Positions 39,804 through 51,399 of a stretch of 64,000 nucleotides of DNA are shown in pieces. How positions within the stretch are numbered: the stretch's first letter is position 1; every line of letters starts with the position of its first letter. The position numbers and the translations under genes are program-made. This DNA comes from Andalucia godoyi (taxonomy: Eukaryota; Discoba; Jakobea; Jakobida; Andaluciidae): NCBI GenBank assembly GCA_009859145.1, contig VRVR01000011.1, positions 74,097 through 138,096 of the forward strand. The letters run 5' to 3'. Under the pieces are notes generated by a model. It saw only the letters and a list, made by a program, of their open reading frames with translations. It had not been told where the DNA came from and ran no database searches.

Positions 39804-40748
39804 ATGATGCCGGATGATGATGTGAGTCAAGCTTCGGATAGCAAAAAGCGTGCCGTGTCTGAAATGACAGGCAGGAGCGAATCGGATCCTCTAAATCAGC
39901 CGTATCCAAAGCGGAAGCGAAACACGAGTCATTTACGTTCTGCAGAAGAGACTGAATTGCAAGACATTTGTTCGACGTTTGTGAAACGGAACGCGGTTGC
40001 AGGTTCCCAGCAAGAGCGATGGGAAGTAGAGACACTGCGGAAATTGCAATCCATCAAAGTGGCATTGTCAATTCCGTTTCATGAACACACGAAATGCGTT
40101 GCTGCATGGGATCCGCTGACTCGACGTGTTGCTGTGGAGAGGGTGAAGGGAAAGTGGCATGCTTGTATGGGATACTTTGAAAACAAAAGAAGATTCTTCT
40201 GGCCGGAGGAGACCGCATTTCTCTTCATCAAGGGGTTTTTAGACTTTCAAGAAGACGCCAATCCGCTGGATGAACCGTCGTTGGCACATTTCGTCCGGTT
40301 CATGTTGCAAATGCATCCTCACGAAATGATCATCGAGCGCATTCAGCTGTATGCGTTTCTGCGACATCAGGGATTTGATGTCAAGGTGAGGACAGCATCG
40401 CTGTGTCAAGAGATCCTTGTTCCAAACGTGGACTCTATGGTGCATCCATTCCACGTGGTGTACGAGTGCAAGGCCGCAGATGCGGACCGCAAGAGCGAGT
40501 ATTCATGCGTGATGTTTGATGATAATGTTTTGCCGATGCAGGCTTTGGCATTCGTTCATTCTCGTATGCCCTCGCAGGACGCCAGTGTCTTGGAAGCCGT
40601 CGATCTTGCATTCAATCCGGATCGTGCGTTTCAGCGAAGCAAAGACTCTGTCTGGAAAATGGCGCATGTCTCTGGAGCTTGTGTCGCGGTCTTCGATGCG
40701 CTGTCAGTGGATGTTTTGTCGCCCCGCGGACTCAAAATTGCTTTGTAG
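39804..40748 (+). CDS. TSEN54: tRNA-splicing endonuclease subunit SEN54
   Basis: A 314-residue protein from the ATG at 39804. The N-terminal domain carries the SEN54 signature: AVERVKGKWHACMGYFENKR then RFFWPEETAFLFIKGFLDF, corresponding to the metazoan RGKFWLSFG...LHPEEMLYLLEKG. A winged-helix-like segment IERIQLYAFLRHQGFDVKV (family consensus YQVYSHLKRLGY) leads into the C-terminal nuclease-like fold ending VFDALSVDVLSPRGLKIAL. SEN54 is a structural subunit of the Sen2-Sen34-Sen15-Sen54 complex that cuts pre-tRNA introns; it has no active site of its own. The gene is tail-to-tail with SPT6, 131 bp apart. Upstream in-frame ATGs make the true N-terminus uncertain. Confidence 0.8.
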   Translation: MMPDDDVSQASDSKKRAVSEMTGRSESDPLNQPYPKRKRNTSHLRSAEETELQDICSTFVKRNAVAGSQQERWEVETLRKLQSIKVALSIPFHEHTKCVAAWDPLTRRVAVERVKGKWHACMGYFENKRRFFWPEETAFLFIKGFLDFQEDANPLDEPSLAHFVRFMLQMHPHEMIIERIQLYAFLRHQGFDVKVRTASLCQEILVPNVDSMVHPFHVVYECKAADADRKSEYSCVMFDDNVLPMQALAFVHSRMPSQDASVLEAVDLAFNPDRAFQRSKDSVWKMAHVSGACVAVFDALSVDVLSPRGLKIAL

Positions 40749-40879
40749 CGCTTCTGCGAGGGAGAAGAAAACAACGGAGGATCGTGTTTCACAAGTATTC
40801 ATATGGAAGTTCTTTTGGACAACACACCGTTCGTGTTGGAAGGGACTCTGGAAGAGAAATGCAAAACAGCTGGCGTTTA

Positions 40880-43800
40880 TCAATTGTGGATGGAGCGCGG
40901 AGTGAAGCCTCCGTGGTCCAAACGAGGGGTCATCCCCTGTGTGCCTTGTCGGATACCTGCCATGGGAATACCCGCCTGCGCACGAGATGCGACAGAGCGC
41001 TTGAATTCGTTAAGCACAGACTCCACGTTAGGATAATACTTGTCGGAAAATCGATATTCCTTTTGAGAGGCGTAGAAACCGGTCTGCGTCAACTTACCTT
41101 GGTACAAGAAATAAATGATAAACCGCCCGGGTCGATTGTAATCAATCGTAATGAAGTACGGAATTTGCCCGCCAATCTGGGCCAAACGCTCCAACGCCGT
41201 GTCCTCATTTACGACGTCAATAAACTTCCTATGTTCGGTCACGGCCTTGAAGCTGCGAAGCCACGGCTCAATGTATTGTTGAGCCAGATCATCCAAGTCA
41301 CCAAACTCAAGGACGCCATGCTCGGCTGTGCGCACCGTGAGTCTCCTTCCCAAACCGAGTTGCGCTCCCAGCTTGTCGTGCTCATCAATGTCGAAGCTGT
41401 ACATAACTGGCTGGTGCTGGCCATAGAATCGGATGGTGCAGGACAGTTGATTCACCGATTTCCTGGACGGGCGGAAAACATACTTCCCAGACCCGCGATT
41501 TGCGAGATACGCATGCGCCTCTGGTCCAGAAATATTGGCAAAGTCTGGGTGGTCAATATTACGTCGGATTAGACGGTTCTTGGAAGCATCCTTCCTGCGA
41601 TTCGCTTCTTCCGTCGCAACATCAATGCGCACCAAGAACGGATCAGGCGAATACAGCTTGTCCAGGGACTCGCTGTCAAATTCAACATAAACTTCGTCAC
41701 TCTCTACTACCCGTTCCCTTGACGAAAGAGCTTCCGATGCAAGCTCCCTTTGTTGACGATCAAAATTATCCACCACGCGTTGCTGAACGCTCCGCAACGG
41801 AGTATCGGGAGTGATAATACCTCGCAGGGTTCCAAAAATCATGAATCGATCGAACGCAACCCGTTCAATCACAATGCTCGTCAATGAATTCGGGGCAACT
41901 CCGTATGAGCCGAGGAAACGGATGTAGTTATCGTTCTCATTCACGAACGCTGCATCGTCTCTCACCATATCTTCCGGCAAGCAAAGTTGGTCATAGCCTT
42001 CCACGACAACACGAACATGAGAGTTCAGCATGTGTCCACTCAATCCTGGTCGGAAACGTCGGATATCGCTCCTGTTCCCGTCCGTTGGCATGAGAGGTCT
42101 CTTGAAATTATCCACATGCACTTTCACAACACCACCAACCTTGATGAAACGCGGGGATTCTCGGGAAACGTGCCAAAACAGCATGCTGGAAGACATCGTG
42201 CGAAGCGGCTTGCGATGATCTGTAAAAGAATCGATTATTTCTTTCACTACGAATTGCAAGCGAGAAGCAGGAACTCCGATGGCAGACGCAAAGGTTTCCA
42301 AGCGATCCTGGCTCTCCTGCAGCCGAAGACAATTTCTCTTTCGTTCCAACTCCTCCTTCACATATGCGGCACAGGACGCCAGAATTCTCTTATCAGACTC
42401 TGTCAAGGAGTGCCAGCCGGCAATTTCTCCATCCTGCGATCGAGCGACCACAATACGCGGATCAGTGCTGGAATCCATGTCATCAAGATCCTTCGCAGCA
42501 GCAATGCAAGCAGCAATCGCATATTGATCTGGGTGGATTCTTGTTGTTTCCAGACCACCAAAAAGCTCCGATTGACTCACTCTGAAAAACCCCGCACACG
42601 ATTGATACACAACCGGGCCGACATGGAAATCCGGTGTATTCAGCAGATCTTCGCGAGCCTGCAATTGCTGTCGAGCTGCAGAGACGCGCATGAACTGTGC
42701 CGCTTTGCGAGGACCGAATCCAGCGATGAACTGCAGCATAGACGCGGAAAATGGATGTGCAAATATGCGGTAAAAGTCGACGCCAACAGTCGAAACAAGT
42801 CGGCACATGACTTCATCAAGTGTCGACTCAACTTCTGCTGCAGTGACGTACGATAGCATATTTGGAGAGCACACCAGCCCCTGCTTTCGAACAAGAAGCT
42901 CGCGGTTAAAACGCTTGATACGGTAATCATTCTTCCGCGTGGGATCCACCATCTGCTCATAGTACGGGTCGGCTTCTTGCGTTTCGTAATTCGCAAGATT
43001 CGACGGGGTGTCTTCTGCCAACGGAAGCAATTGGTAAGTTCGATCTTCATCCCACAAGCCCGATGACTCTTCAAGCGGATCTTGAAGCCGTCGCCCCAAA
43101 GAGATGGCTTTCCGTATCTGCTCGCCATGTTGAGGAAATTCCTTTTGAGAACGTGAAGACTGCGCGTACAGACGGGCAACATCACAAGGAAGAACATGGA
43201 TAGGAATGTTCTTGTTCTGATTCTGAATCCACACGCGAACGTACTGCAAAATAGAACTCGTTTCCATTGACTCTGCTCCAACGCACACGACATCAATGCG
43301 ATTCGATTCCACAAAATCACGGAACTGCGCAATGAACTTCTCTTCGCGAGCCTTGGAGATGCCACCGGTCGGCCTCTCGCCAGCACGCTGCGAAACCCAC
43401 TCTTCAAACACGTGGAAATCACGAACTTCGCCAGCCTCGTTCAGCAAAACCATAGCGCAAGGTCTGTTTTCCTCCTTTGGAACAATCGACAAGACCGAAT
43501 ACGTCCTGATAATCGTTCGATCAGATTCGGTGACTTGGAGAGGACCAAATGCCACAATCCTTTGCAAGGATTGTTGAATACGTCGTAAAAATCTCTTCTT
43601 GGACACTCTGTGCAGGAATGACACAACTTCTGTTTGGAGCTGTGGAATGACATATTTGTCCAGTGCCTCTTCCATAATGAGCGTGCGTTCTGCATTCCAC
43701 GCCGCGCTAACTGCGTCAGATCTTCCGGTCTGCACCATGGACAGCAAATTGACGGGGACGTTCGCCGCATCCAGGATTTCGCTTTCCTCCAACAATTTCT

Positions 43801-45998
43801 TGGTGGATGACGAAAAATGCAATCGAATGGTTAACAGTCCTTCGTCAGCCGCACGCTGGATCAAAAGAAACGTTTCATCCGTTGCGTTTCGCCGATCAAA
43901 GTTCTCCACCAATCGACCGTCGAGAGGAGTTGACACGAAAGTACGGATCGGCTTTCCAACCAAATGATGGACAGAGAAGAATTCATGGGAAGGATCAGTG
44001 ATGGAGTTTCGGCCCTTTGGTGTAGGATCCGTCGAAATGAGCCCGTGGAACAGCATATGTCGACGAAGGATCGCGCGCAACTGCGGCACGCAACTGTAGT
44101 CACGCGCGAAAATCGTCCGCGACGTGCGAAGCACGTCTTCTGATGAAGAAAGTCGTCCACCGAATCCCTTTTCCGTAAAACGCGACGCCAGAATCAGTGG
44201 CATGTCCGTCACGGTATCGCTCACAGTGTTCTGCGCGAACATTAACTCCAAGTTCTGCGAGAAAAGATTCACATCAATAGACAAGTAGTTCAAGAAGCGG
44301 CGAAGACGCGGGGTCTTCATTTGCTCAAACGCATCCTGCCGCTTGTTCTTTCTCAAGTGCTCTGGCAAGTGCTCTGCAAGATCTGCAGCTGAGATTCTTT
44401 CTAAACAAAGGAGGAACTGCATGACATCCTCAACTTGCTCGTGGCCACTGGTGCCGATGAGACGACCGAACAATTCGTCACGAGTTTCAACCATAAACTC
44501 TGGGAGTCTCCGCAAACGATCTGCGATTTTGGACCGCTGATGCGAAAGCTGCACAAATTCACGATGATGTGAAAGAAGATTCCAGACGGAGCCTTCCGAC
44601 AGCTCGCCGATCTTCTCTCGTCGATACAGGCAAATAAAAGGAACGTCAAGATGTTCCACGAGGATTAAATGCAGAGCTCGTGCCATGCACCGTGCGAGCT
44701 CATCGAGTTGATCCGTCGATGTTGACTGCGGATCAACAAAGTCCAGTTTGAAGTCCGTTCCGTATCGAGAGATCAAAAAATCAACTTCTTCTGAAATCTC
44801 TCGCGAAGAAGGATTCGTATTTTCGTGGATTCCTGCTTGCTGCAGACGCTCGGGAACATCCGCAAACGCAAGTCGCAAATCGGAGTCCGTGAGCAGTTTT
44901 TTCTTTAGCAATTCCGGTTCGTACTGCAACTGCATCCGACGGACATTCGGGTCTAAAACAAGTTTAGGCAGCGCCGCTACGGCTTCGTCCACCAGACCAC
45001 TCACACGACGGGACTCCTCTTCGCCTCCGTCTGCTTCATCAGCCGCCCGCTCTTCATCTTCTTCTTCTTCGTCATACTGCTCAAACGAAGGAAACTCAAA
45101 ATCATCACCAAATACCTTGTGATGCATCCTCGTGTATTCATCCTGAAGCTCGTCGCCTAAGTAGTCGTCCGCTTCCTCGACTTCCTCGACTTCCTCCTCC
45201 TCTTCTTCTTCGTCATCATTATCTGCAAGGCCCGGCTCTGTAGGCTTCGGTCGACTTTCTCCGGCCCCGTCCTCGTCTGAAAAATCGGTTCTCAAAAGGT
45301 CTCTGGCTTCCTGTGCAACCTCCTCGATCATTCGTTTCTGCCGTTTTGCAGCCTTCTTACGAGACAACTTCTTCTTTGGTCTAGATTCCCTCTCAGCCTC
45401 TTCATCATCTTCTTCAGATGCTTCCTCGTTCCCTTCCACAATGAATCCAGCCATTTCTTTTCGGAACTGCTCATCCTCGTCGCTTTCCTCGGAATCAGAG
45501 TCCTCCTCTTCAGATTCCGATGTGCTCACTTCAGCAACGTCTTCCAACATTCGCTTTCTTGATGGCACAGACGACCCCGACGCAGAGCCCGAAGCTAAGT
45601 TTGCAGTCGCGGAGGACGACGAAACAGGCTTATCCTTCCTTTGTTTTGGCACAGCAGCGCTCTTCTCGGCGCTCTTCGTCTTCCTCATCTTCAACCGCTT
45701 TTGCGACTCGGTCTCAGAAGATGACTTCTCTTCGTCATCACCAACTCGTTGAACCTCAACGCTGTCATCCTCATCTTCATCCAATGCAACGCGCGAGCGA
45801 GCTTTCTCTGAAAGGAAAATAAAAAGGCGATGAACAAGTTAGATAAAGAAGCTCTCCCTTTTTCTTTTCTTTTCTTTGTGTGTGTGTGTCGTTTTTTTGT
45901 CTTTTTCATTTTTAAAAAGAAAAAAGCTTTCCCTTCCTTGGAATGAGACGCAGACATAGTTGGGGAAAAAACATACCAGGCTGTTCAGAATCGGCCAT
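40880..45998 (-). CDS. SPT6: Transcription elongation factor SPT6 (two exons)
   Basis: Exon 1 is 45998-45977 and encodes only MADSEQP plus one base; intron 45976-45808 (169 nt, GTATGT...TTCAG, with a CTAAC branch-like site ~35 nt upstream of the acceptor); exon 2 45807-40880. The joined protein is 1649 residues. The N-terminal ~290 residues are very acidic with basic patches. Then come the SPT6/Tex core: helix-turn-helix, a YqgF-like fold (about 790-950), helix-hairpin-helix (INCLUDES FSASMLQFIAGFGPRKA near 1075), an S1 region and tandem SH2 domains (about 1430-1600; HPDFANISGPEAHAYLANRG, GKYVFRPSRKS). SPT6 is a histone chaperone and elongation factor that binds phosphorylated RNA polymerase II through the SH2 pair. 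Without exon 1 the ORF has no suitable ATG. Confidence 0.95.
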
Positions 45999-46497
45999 TT
46001 CTATTTGCACCACAAAAAGACAACTCGAATAATAAAGAAGGTGAACTGCAGCAAAGTTTAAAAAGGGGGGATTATAAGGTAAAGGCGAAAAGAAGAAGAA
46101 AGTAAAGCAATAACAGAATATTTTGAAAAACGCGTCGAAAAGGCGCGTCGAAGGGACACAGGAGCTTGAAGAATCGACTCATGCCAAGAGGTTTGTTTTC
46201 TGCACGCGCCCTCCTCCACCTTTATTTTCTTTTAAGTTATTTGTGTGCTTCGTTTTGAATATCGAATTTTTCCGATGCCCTTCTCTGTGTGCGTGTGTGT
46301 GGGTGTGCCCGTCGTAGAACAAGCTGCAGGACACAGCGCTTGTCATCGTGAGCCAAACCTCCAACAAACTGCAGTGGTTGTCCTTTCTTCGCCGTCCTGC
46401 TCCGCATCTTTCTTTTCCTTTCTTCTTCCTCTTCTTCTTTTTCATTCTGACTCGGTCTTCACTCCCCCTCTTTTTAAAAAATAGTGTTTGGGGGCGC
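45999..46497. other. Divergent SPT6/PAP2 intergenic
   Basis: Purine-rich near 46080-46130, a GTGTG tract near 46288-46305 and T/C-rich near 46400-46445. No gene seen. Confidence 0.5.
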
Positions 46498-47849
46498 ATG
46501 TCGATAGCGCAAAGGAGGATGAATAACATCAAACAAGAAGGAGATGTTCAGAATCAAGAAGAACAGCCACTGTTCTTCTCTGTCAAGCACACGGTGAATA
46601 TTCCAGACGACTTGAAAAAACCGACGCTGTTGTGTATGTCCATCTGCTACAATCATTTCTTTTTGTTCTGTTTGTTTGGGTTGGTTGGGTGACGGGTATC
46701 CTATGAAGCAGTAGAAAAAAGGCTAATTTTTGTGTTCTTTTTTCCGCTTCCATGTTGAAATCTTTTCTTTTTACTTTTTTGTGCGTTTGTGCGCTTGTGT
46801 GTTTGTTTGTTGTTGTTGTTGATGATGATGATGATGATGATGATGATGAGTCCACCTGCGCAGATCTCCATGAAGTTCCACAGTGGTTTGAGGATAGATT
46901 CCGGAAGTTTGATGATACGATCATACGATCTTTTCAAAGCGGGGTTTTCAGCTTGAAGTTTTTCAAATACTTCAGCTTAATGTTGACACTGCTGACCACA
47001 ATTGAGCTTGGCACAACCACCCCACTTGTGCTTTACGTCCTTGGTTATGATACACAAGCGTATCATGCTCTGTTCTTAGGATTTACTGTTGCGTTTCTGT
47101 CTCAAATTCCAAAACGCTTTTTGTGGCGATACCGGCCGTATGTGGTGCAGCGAGCGAGAAAAGTTCGCAAGGACAAGACGTCGTCATTTCCTTCGCGGGC
47201 CGTAACGTGTGCTGTCGTTTACGCATTCTTCATCTGCCAAGCTGCGAGCGGACAGTACGTATCTGCGGCCACGATTCCGTCAATCATGTTTGCTGCAGTC
47301 TGCTCTTCGTTTGCCCGGATCAATCTTGGAGTCCATTATCCATCAGACTGCTTGTTTGGGTTTCTCCAAGGTATTGTGTCTTGCATCCTCGGATCTCTTT
47401 TGGCGCTTTCTTTCCCAGAGCCGTTGTATTACTCTTCCTCGACGGGTGATGCCCGTCACCGGATTACATCATGGTCTGGAGACTATGTGAATTGGAAGAT
47501 CATCTTCGTTACGCTGATCATTGCAGAAGTCGTGGCCGTCCTGTCCGTTCTTCGGCCGTTGCGATTTTGGGTCAAGTCCCATCATGTGTTTGGGATGCTC
47601 TTCCCTTCTGCATGTTTCCATTTGGCATTCGTGAATCCGAAGTGGTCACCTCACGAGGGTGCCTTGCAAAGTCCCGTTTTGGCGCCTCCTGCTGCTGCTT
47701 TTGCTGTTGCAGGTGCGCTTGCCGTATATTGTACTCTTGTCGGGTACGTCGTCAAAGGAAAGGGCGTGCTGACATGTGTTTTTGCGATTACATTGCTGTT
47801 CGGGTCCGTGTTTGTGTGTGTGGGATCCTGGAGAATTCATTCTCAGTAG
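46498..47849 (+). CDS. PAP2-superfamily (lipid phosphatase-like) membrane protein, two exons
   Basis: Exon 1 is 46498-46633, intron 46634-46863 (230 nt, GTATGT...GCAG, containing a (GAT)n tract), exon 2 46864-47849. The join creates a Tyr codon and gives 373 residues. About nine hydrophobic segments follow a ~75-residue cytosolic N-terminus. PAP2 motif 1 is present (KRFLWRYRP, K-x6-RP). Motif 3 is largely kept: ARINLGVHYPSD contains Arg, the nucleophilic His and the Asp, though Ser is Ala. Motif 2, normally PSGH, reads PSRA, so its His is missing. Activity on lipid phosphates is therefore doubtful. Reading exon 2 alone upstream gives an artefactual poly-Asp start from the repeat. Confidence 0.75.
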
Positions 47850-47980
47850 AATTTGGAGCTTTGCTCAATGAACCCAACAAAGTTGGAAGGACATCCCAAT
47901 ACCTTTATACGGATGCCAATAGATGGAGAAGGGAAAAAGATACTCTGACCACTCAAATACCGTGTCGAAGTAAATCGCAA

Positions 47981-49633
47981 CTACGAATGAGATGTTTGTG
48001 AATGTGAATATGCATGAGAAGACGACGAAGGCGGCACAGGAAGTGGGGGGGCAGTGTTGTTTCTCGGTGGAGACGCTGGGTTCATTTCCGGGAGCGTGCG
48101 AATGTCCGCAAGCAATCGGATCTCGTCGTAATTCCTCTTCCATTGCAGAATTTCACGTTCATGCCGCGACTTGAGGGTTTGAATTTCGTGCAGCAGGAAT
48201 TCGTTGCTTTGCAGAAGAGATCTGTGCGTTTCTTGGAGCATAGTCATCACCGAGTCTGAGCGGGAGCCGTGCGATTGCGTAGCATCCAGCTTTCCTTTCA
48301 GCTCTGCAATTTCTCGCGCCCCCTTATCTCGCTCTTCGTTCACTGCTTGTTTTTCTCGTTCGACCTTGAGCAGCTGTTGTTCCAGTTCCCGCTCTCGAGC
48401 CAAGCTCTTTTCGACAAAGAGCTGGGCATGATCTTTCTCACCACGCAATTCTTCAGTGATTCGCACAAACTTCTCTCTGTCGCTCTGTCGCTCTGTTTGC
48501 ATCCCCACAAACACCGATCTTAGGTTCGCCTGAAACGTCTTGTTATTGCCCAGCGACAAACCCGTGTACTTCTGATCTCGCAGAGCTTCCGTGGTGTAGA
48601 ACAACACTGCCTTGACGAACGAATCGGCGTGGTCCACGATCGCCTCTGGCCGCGGTAGATCAATATCAGAGTCCAGAATCATTGTCGTCGCGGCCGCTGC
48701 TGCTGCAGCAGACGACGATGATGATAGTGATGACGACGGGAGAGGAGGTTGTCGAGGAGGGAGCCCCGAGACTGTGGAGTACGACTTGTTCAGCTCGGAA
48801 GCCGAGAGCGGATGTGGATTGGGCCCAGTTGACGACTGCCTTTTGGACTGATCCGCGTAGTCCGTCTTGTTGTAGTTGTAATAGGCTTCATTCTTTCCGT
48901 CCTCTGAGTCCGAGTCACTGATGATCCCGCGCCGAGGAGACCGAGACTCCGCGGCAGCAGCTTCATTTCGAGCAGCGGCCTTTCTCGATGCCGATGAATT
49001 CAGCGATTCTTTTGCAGATAATACGAGTTGTCTGAGCATTTCAGTTGAAATCTCCAGCTTGGAAGCACGCTTCTTCTTTTCCAATTTGCGATCAGTACTA
49101 ACAGACGATGACGACGACGCTTCCGAACTCTCACTTTCCGATGCACTCGACGGCGTCCCGAACCGATCCACTGTTTCCGGCGATGATTGCCCCGCAGCAC
49201 CCGCAGAAGTTTGTTTCATATATCTGAGACTCGATTTCTTCTTTGGCGAAGAGGACGACGGCGGAGACTGCGCATGTCTGTGCTTCCTACTACTACTACT
49301 ACTACTCCTACGACTACTGCTATTAATGTTGGCAGTAGCTGATGTTGCAGCGACACCGATGTCGCTGTTATGGACACTGCTTGCGTGATTCGCGGAAACA
49401 TTTTTCTTTTCTTTCGGAGCGCTTTCAGGTCTTTTTGGATTTGAAATCCGTGGAATCGCCATTCGCTCGGGGTCCGCAGACGGTCGCATGATACCTGCAG
49501 TTAACGGCCGAGACAGAGACGACGAAAGATACGAAGCTGATGCAGCATTGGACAGTGTTCGCCGACGAGTCTTTTCTGATTCCCGCACAAACTCGGAAAA
49601 CGAAGGAACCCGAGATGAAAATTGTTTTGGCAT
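47981..49633 (-). CDS. Ser-rich coiled-coil protein of unknown function
   Basis: A 550-residue protein with ATG at 49633 (MPKQFSSRVPSFSEFVRESEKTRRR). Residues 1-~320 are disordered, with many Ser runs, SP sites and basic patches, and an alanine run. A predicted helical domain begins near 325 (IVDHADSFVKAVLFYTTEALRDQ) and passes into a coiled coil at ~380-510 (SLARERELEQQLLKVEREKQ, then NEERDKGAREIAELKGKLDA, then LLQSNEFLLHEIQTLKSRHER). The C-terminus is Pro/His/Ser-rich. No family recognised. It shares a divergent promoter region with the KEN-box gene; cytoskeletal or centrosomal function would be a guess. Confidence 0.65.
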   Translation of the reverse strand: MPKQFSSRVPSFSEFVRESEKTRRRTLSNAASASYLSSSLSRPLTAGIMRPSADPERMAIPRISNPKRPESAPKEKKNVSANHASSVHNSDIGVAATSATANINSSSRRSSSSSSRKHRHAQSPPSSSSPKKKSSLRYMKQTSAGAAGQSSPETVDRFGTPSSASESESSEASSSSSVSTDRKLEKKKRASKLEISTEMLRQLVLSAKESLNSSASRKAAARNEAAAAESRSPRRGIISDSDSEDGKNEAYYNYNKTDYADQSKRQSSTGPNPHPLSASELNKSYSTVSGLPPRQPPLPSSSLSSSSSAAAAAAATTMILDSDIDLPRPEAIVDHADSFVKAVLFYTTEALRDQKYTGLSLGNNKTFQANLRSVFVGMQTERQSDREKFVRITEELRGEKDHAQLFVEKSLARERELEQQLLKVEREKQAVNEERDKGAREIAELKGKLDATQSHGSRSDSVMTMLQETHRSLLQSNEFLLHEIQTLKSRHEREILQWKRNYDEIRLLADIRTLPEMNPASPPRNNTAPPLPVPPSSSSHAYSHSQTSHS

Positions 49634-50415
49634 ATCTTTCTCTTTCTCTTTCTCTTTCTCTTCTTCTTATTCTTTGTGGCTCTGTGCTTTCTTTTTTTGG
49701 ACTTTTGTTGGGAATCAACAAACATCAATAGAAGAAAGACCATAAAAGAACCAAAACAAATAGCAAAACAAAAAAGAAAAACGGGCGCGCACACACGCAC
49801 GCTAACGGTGTTGGCTTATTATTTTTTTACAGCAGACGGGTGAAAAAGAAAACCTTTCCTCACAAAAAAAGGAAAAAGAAAAAAAGAAACAGCCGGTCGT
49901 AGTGACTTTCTGATGACCGCCGCGCCCTAATTTTCACAGCGGGAAAACAGGCCGCGCAATCTGTCCGTTTTTGCTGCATAAAAGTGCGCACTGCCCGTTT
50001 CAATTGCAGCTCAGTCTTTCCCTCCCTTTCCTTTTCCCAGTCTTCCTTTTACCTTGTTTCGAATTTTTCTTCTTCTTCTTTTGCATTTCTTTAACCATTT
50101 TCCCTCCTTTTTTTTTCTTCTTCCTCTCCTTCTTCTTTTTCCTTTCTTTTCCTTCATTCTTTATTCTTTTTGTGAGTGGACAGAAGCTTATTTTTGTTAT
50201 TGTTTTATTTAAATTGCTATTCCTTTTTATTGCGGTGTTCTCTCTCGGGTACTCTGTGATATTATATATATATATACATATATAACTTTTCAGAGATTCT
50301 AGGTTGTTCGTGTTGCTTGTTGTGGGCTGCGTTTTGCGTGTTGTCAACCGGTTCTTTCGCAACGTTCTCTCTATCTCAGGAAGAAAAAAAGGGAGGGAAG
50401 AAAAAACAAGGCAGA
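49634..50415. other. Divergent promoter region with E2F-like site
   Basis: TTTCTC units at 49638-49664, an E2F-like AGCGGGAAAAC at about 49939-49949, a long pyrimidine tract at 50005-50190 and a TA-rich stretch (50258-50286). No gene seen. Confidence 0.5.
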
Positions 50416-51399
50416 ATGTCGCAGGAGTCCATTTCTTCGCTTTTGGCAACCGCAGACGACATGATTGCGTCTCAACCGCTGTCACAAACGATTGTCGGAA
50501 TGGAAATGACTATGCACTCGAATTCCAATTCGCAGCTGGCGCTGTCTTCGATTTCCAATCCCGTTCACAGCTCATTGGCAGCTTCCGCGACCAACAGCAA
50601 CAACAGCCAACCTTGTGCTTCGGCGTTTTCCACGGTTAGAAGACCGGTCCCTAGACCGGGGGTCGGCACTTCTGTCGCTGCCATCCCATCGACACTTTCA
50701 CAACTTGCTAGTTCCAACAAGAGCAATTCGTCTACCGTGTCTGCTTCGGCGGCACTGCTGACGAGAAAGCGAGTATACAGTGATGTTGCATATGACGACT
50801 CGATGGAAAACAAGGAGAATGCAATCATTCGACGATCTCCAGACATGAAGGAAGAGGAAATTGCGGATAACGCACTCACGATGCTGTCGCATGAAGCCAT
50901 GAAATCTCGGAAGCCATCCCCGAAAAGCAAGCTCCAGACGGACCCGAATCCAATGTCCGTTACGCCAAAGCCTGTTGCGATGGATCCGAGAAGCCCGCAT
51001 GCCTTCCAGCCGTCAAGGATCAGTGGCAGAACTCCAACAGATGAACTGTCGAGTGTGCTGAGGTTGACAACAGATGGAACCAGCACCAGCTCTCTGTTCA
51101 GGAATTCTTCCGAGATTGCACCGATCAAGAAGTCGGGGTTGAAGGGAGCGGATTTCGAAAAGCTCAACAAAAATCTTGCGATGAAACCCGTTGTGGAGGA
51201 GGCCCCGATCGAAGAAGTCAAGCTGGAAGCACCAAGCACTGCGCTCAGCGCAGGACCGGCGTTCCAAGCTTTTGTTCCTGATGCGCAGCGAGTTAGAAGA
51301 GAGAAGGATCTGGCAAAGGTAGCAAAGGTCACAATTCTACCACCTGGAAAGCGCAGCAAACGCGACCCTGTTGAACCAATCACGACGTATTTCTTCTAA
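50416..51399 (+). CDS. Disordered protein with KEN box and C-terminal PIP-like motif
   Basis: A 327-residue protein from the ATG at 50416. It is disordered and Ser/Thr/Pro-rich with several SP/TP sites. A KEN tripeptide sits in DSMENKENAIIRRSP near residue 138, the recognition signal of APC/C-Cdh1 substrates. The last 16 residues, KRSKRDPVEPITTYFF, resemble a basic-flanked PIP box (hydrophobic-x-x-aromatic-aromatic) for PCNA, though the usual Gln is Val. Together these suggest a cell-cycle protein degraded in late mitosis/G1, such as a replication or cohesion factor. No globular domain is visible and I cannot name it. An E2F-like GCGGGAAA lies ~470 bp upstream. Confidence 0.6.
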   Translation: MSQESISSLLATADDMIASQPLSQTIVGMEMTMHSNSNSQLALSSISNPVHSSLAASATNSNNSQPCASAFSTVRRPVPRPGVGTSVAAIPSTLSQLASSNKSNSSTVSASAALLTRKRVYSDVAYDDSMENKENAIIRRSPDMKEEEIADNALTMLSHEAMKSRKPSPKSKLQTDPNPMSVTPKPVAMDPRSPHAFQPSRISGRTPTDELSSVLRLTTDGTSTSSLFRNSSEIAPIKKSGLKGADFEKLNKNLAMKPVVEEAPIEEVKLEAPSTALSAGPAFQAFVPDAQRVRREKDLAKVAKVTILPPGKRSKRDPVEPITTYFF

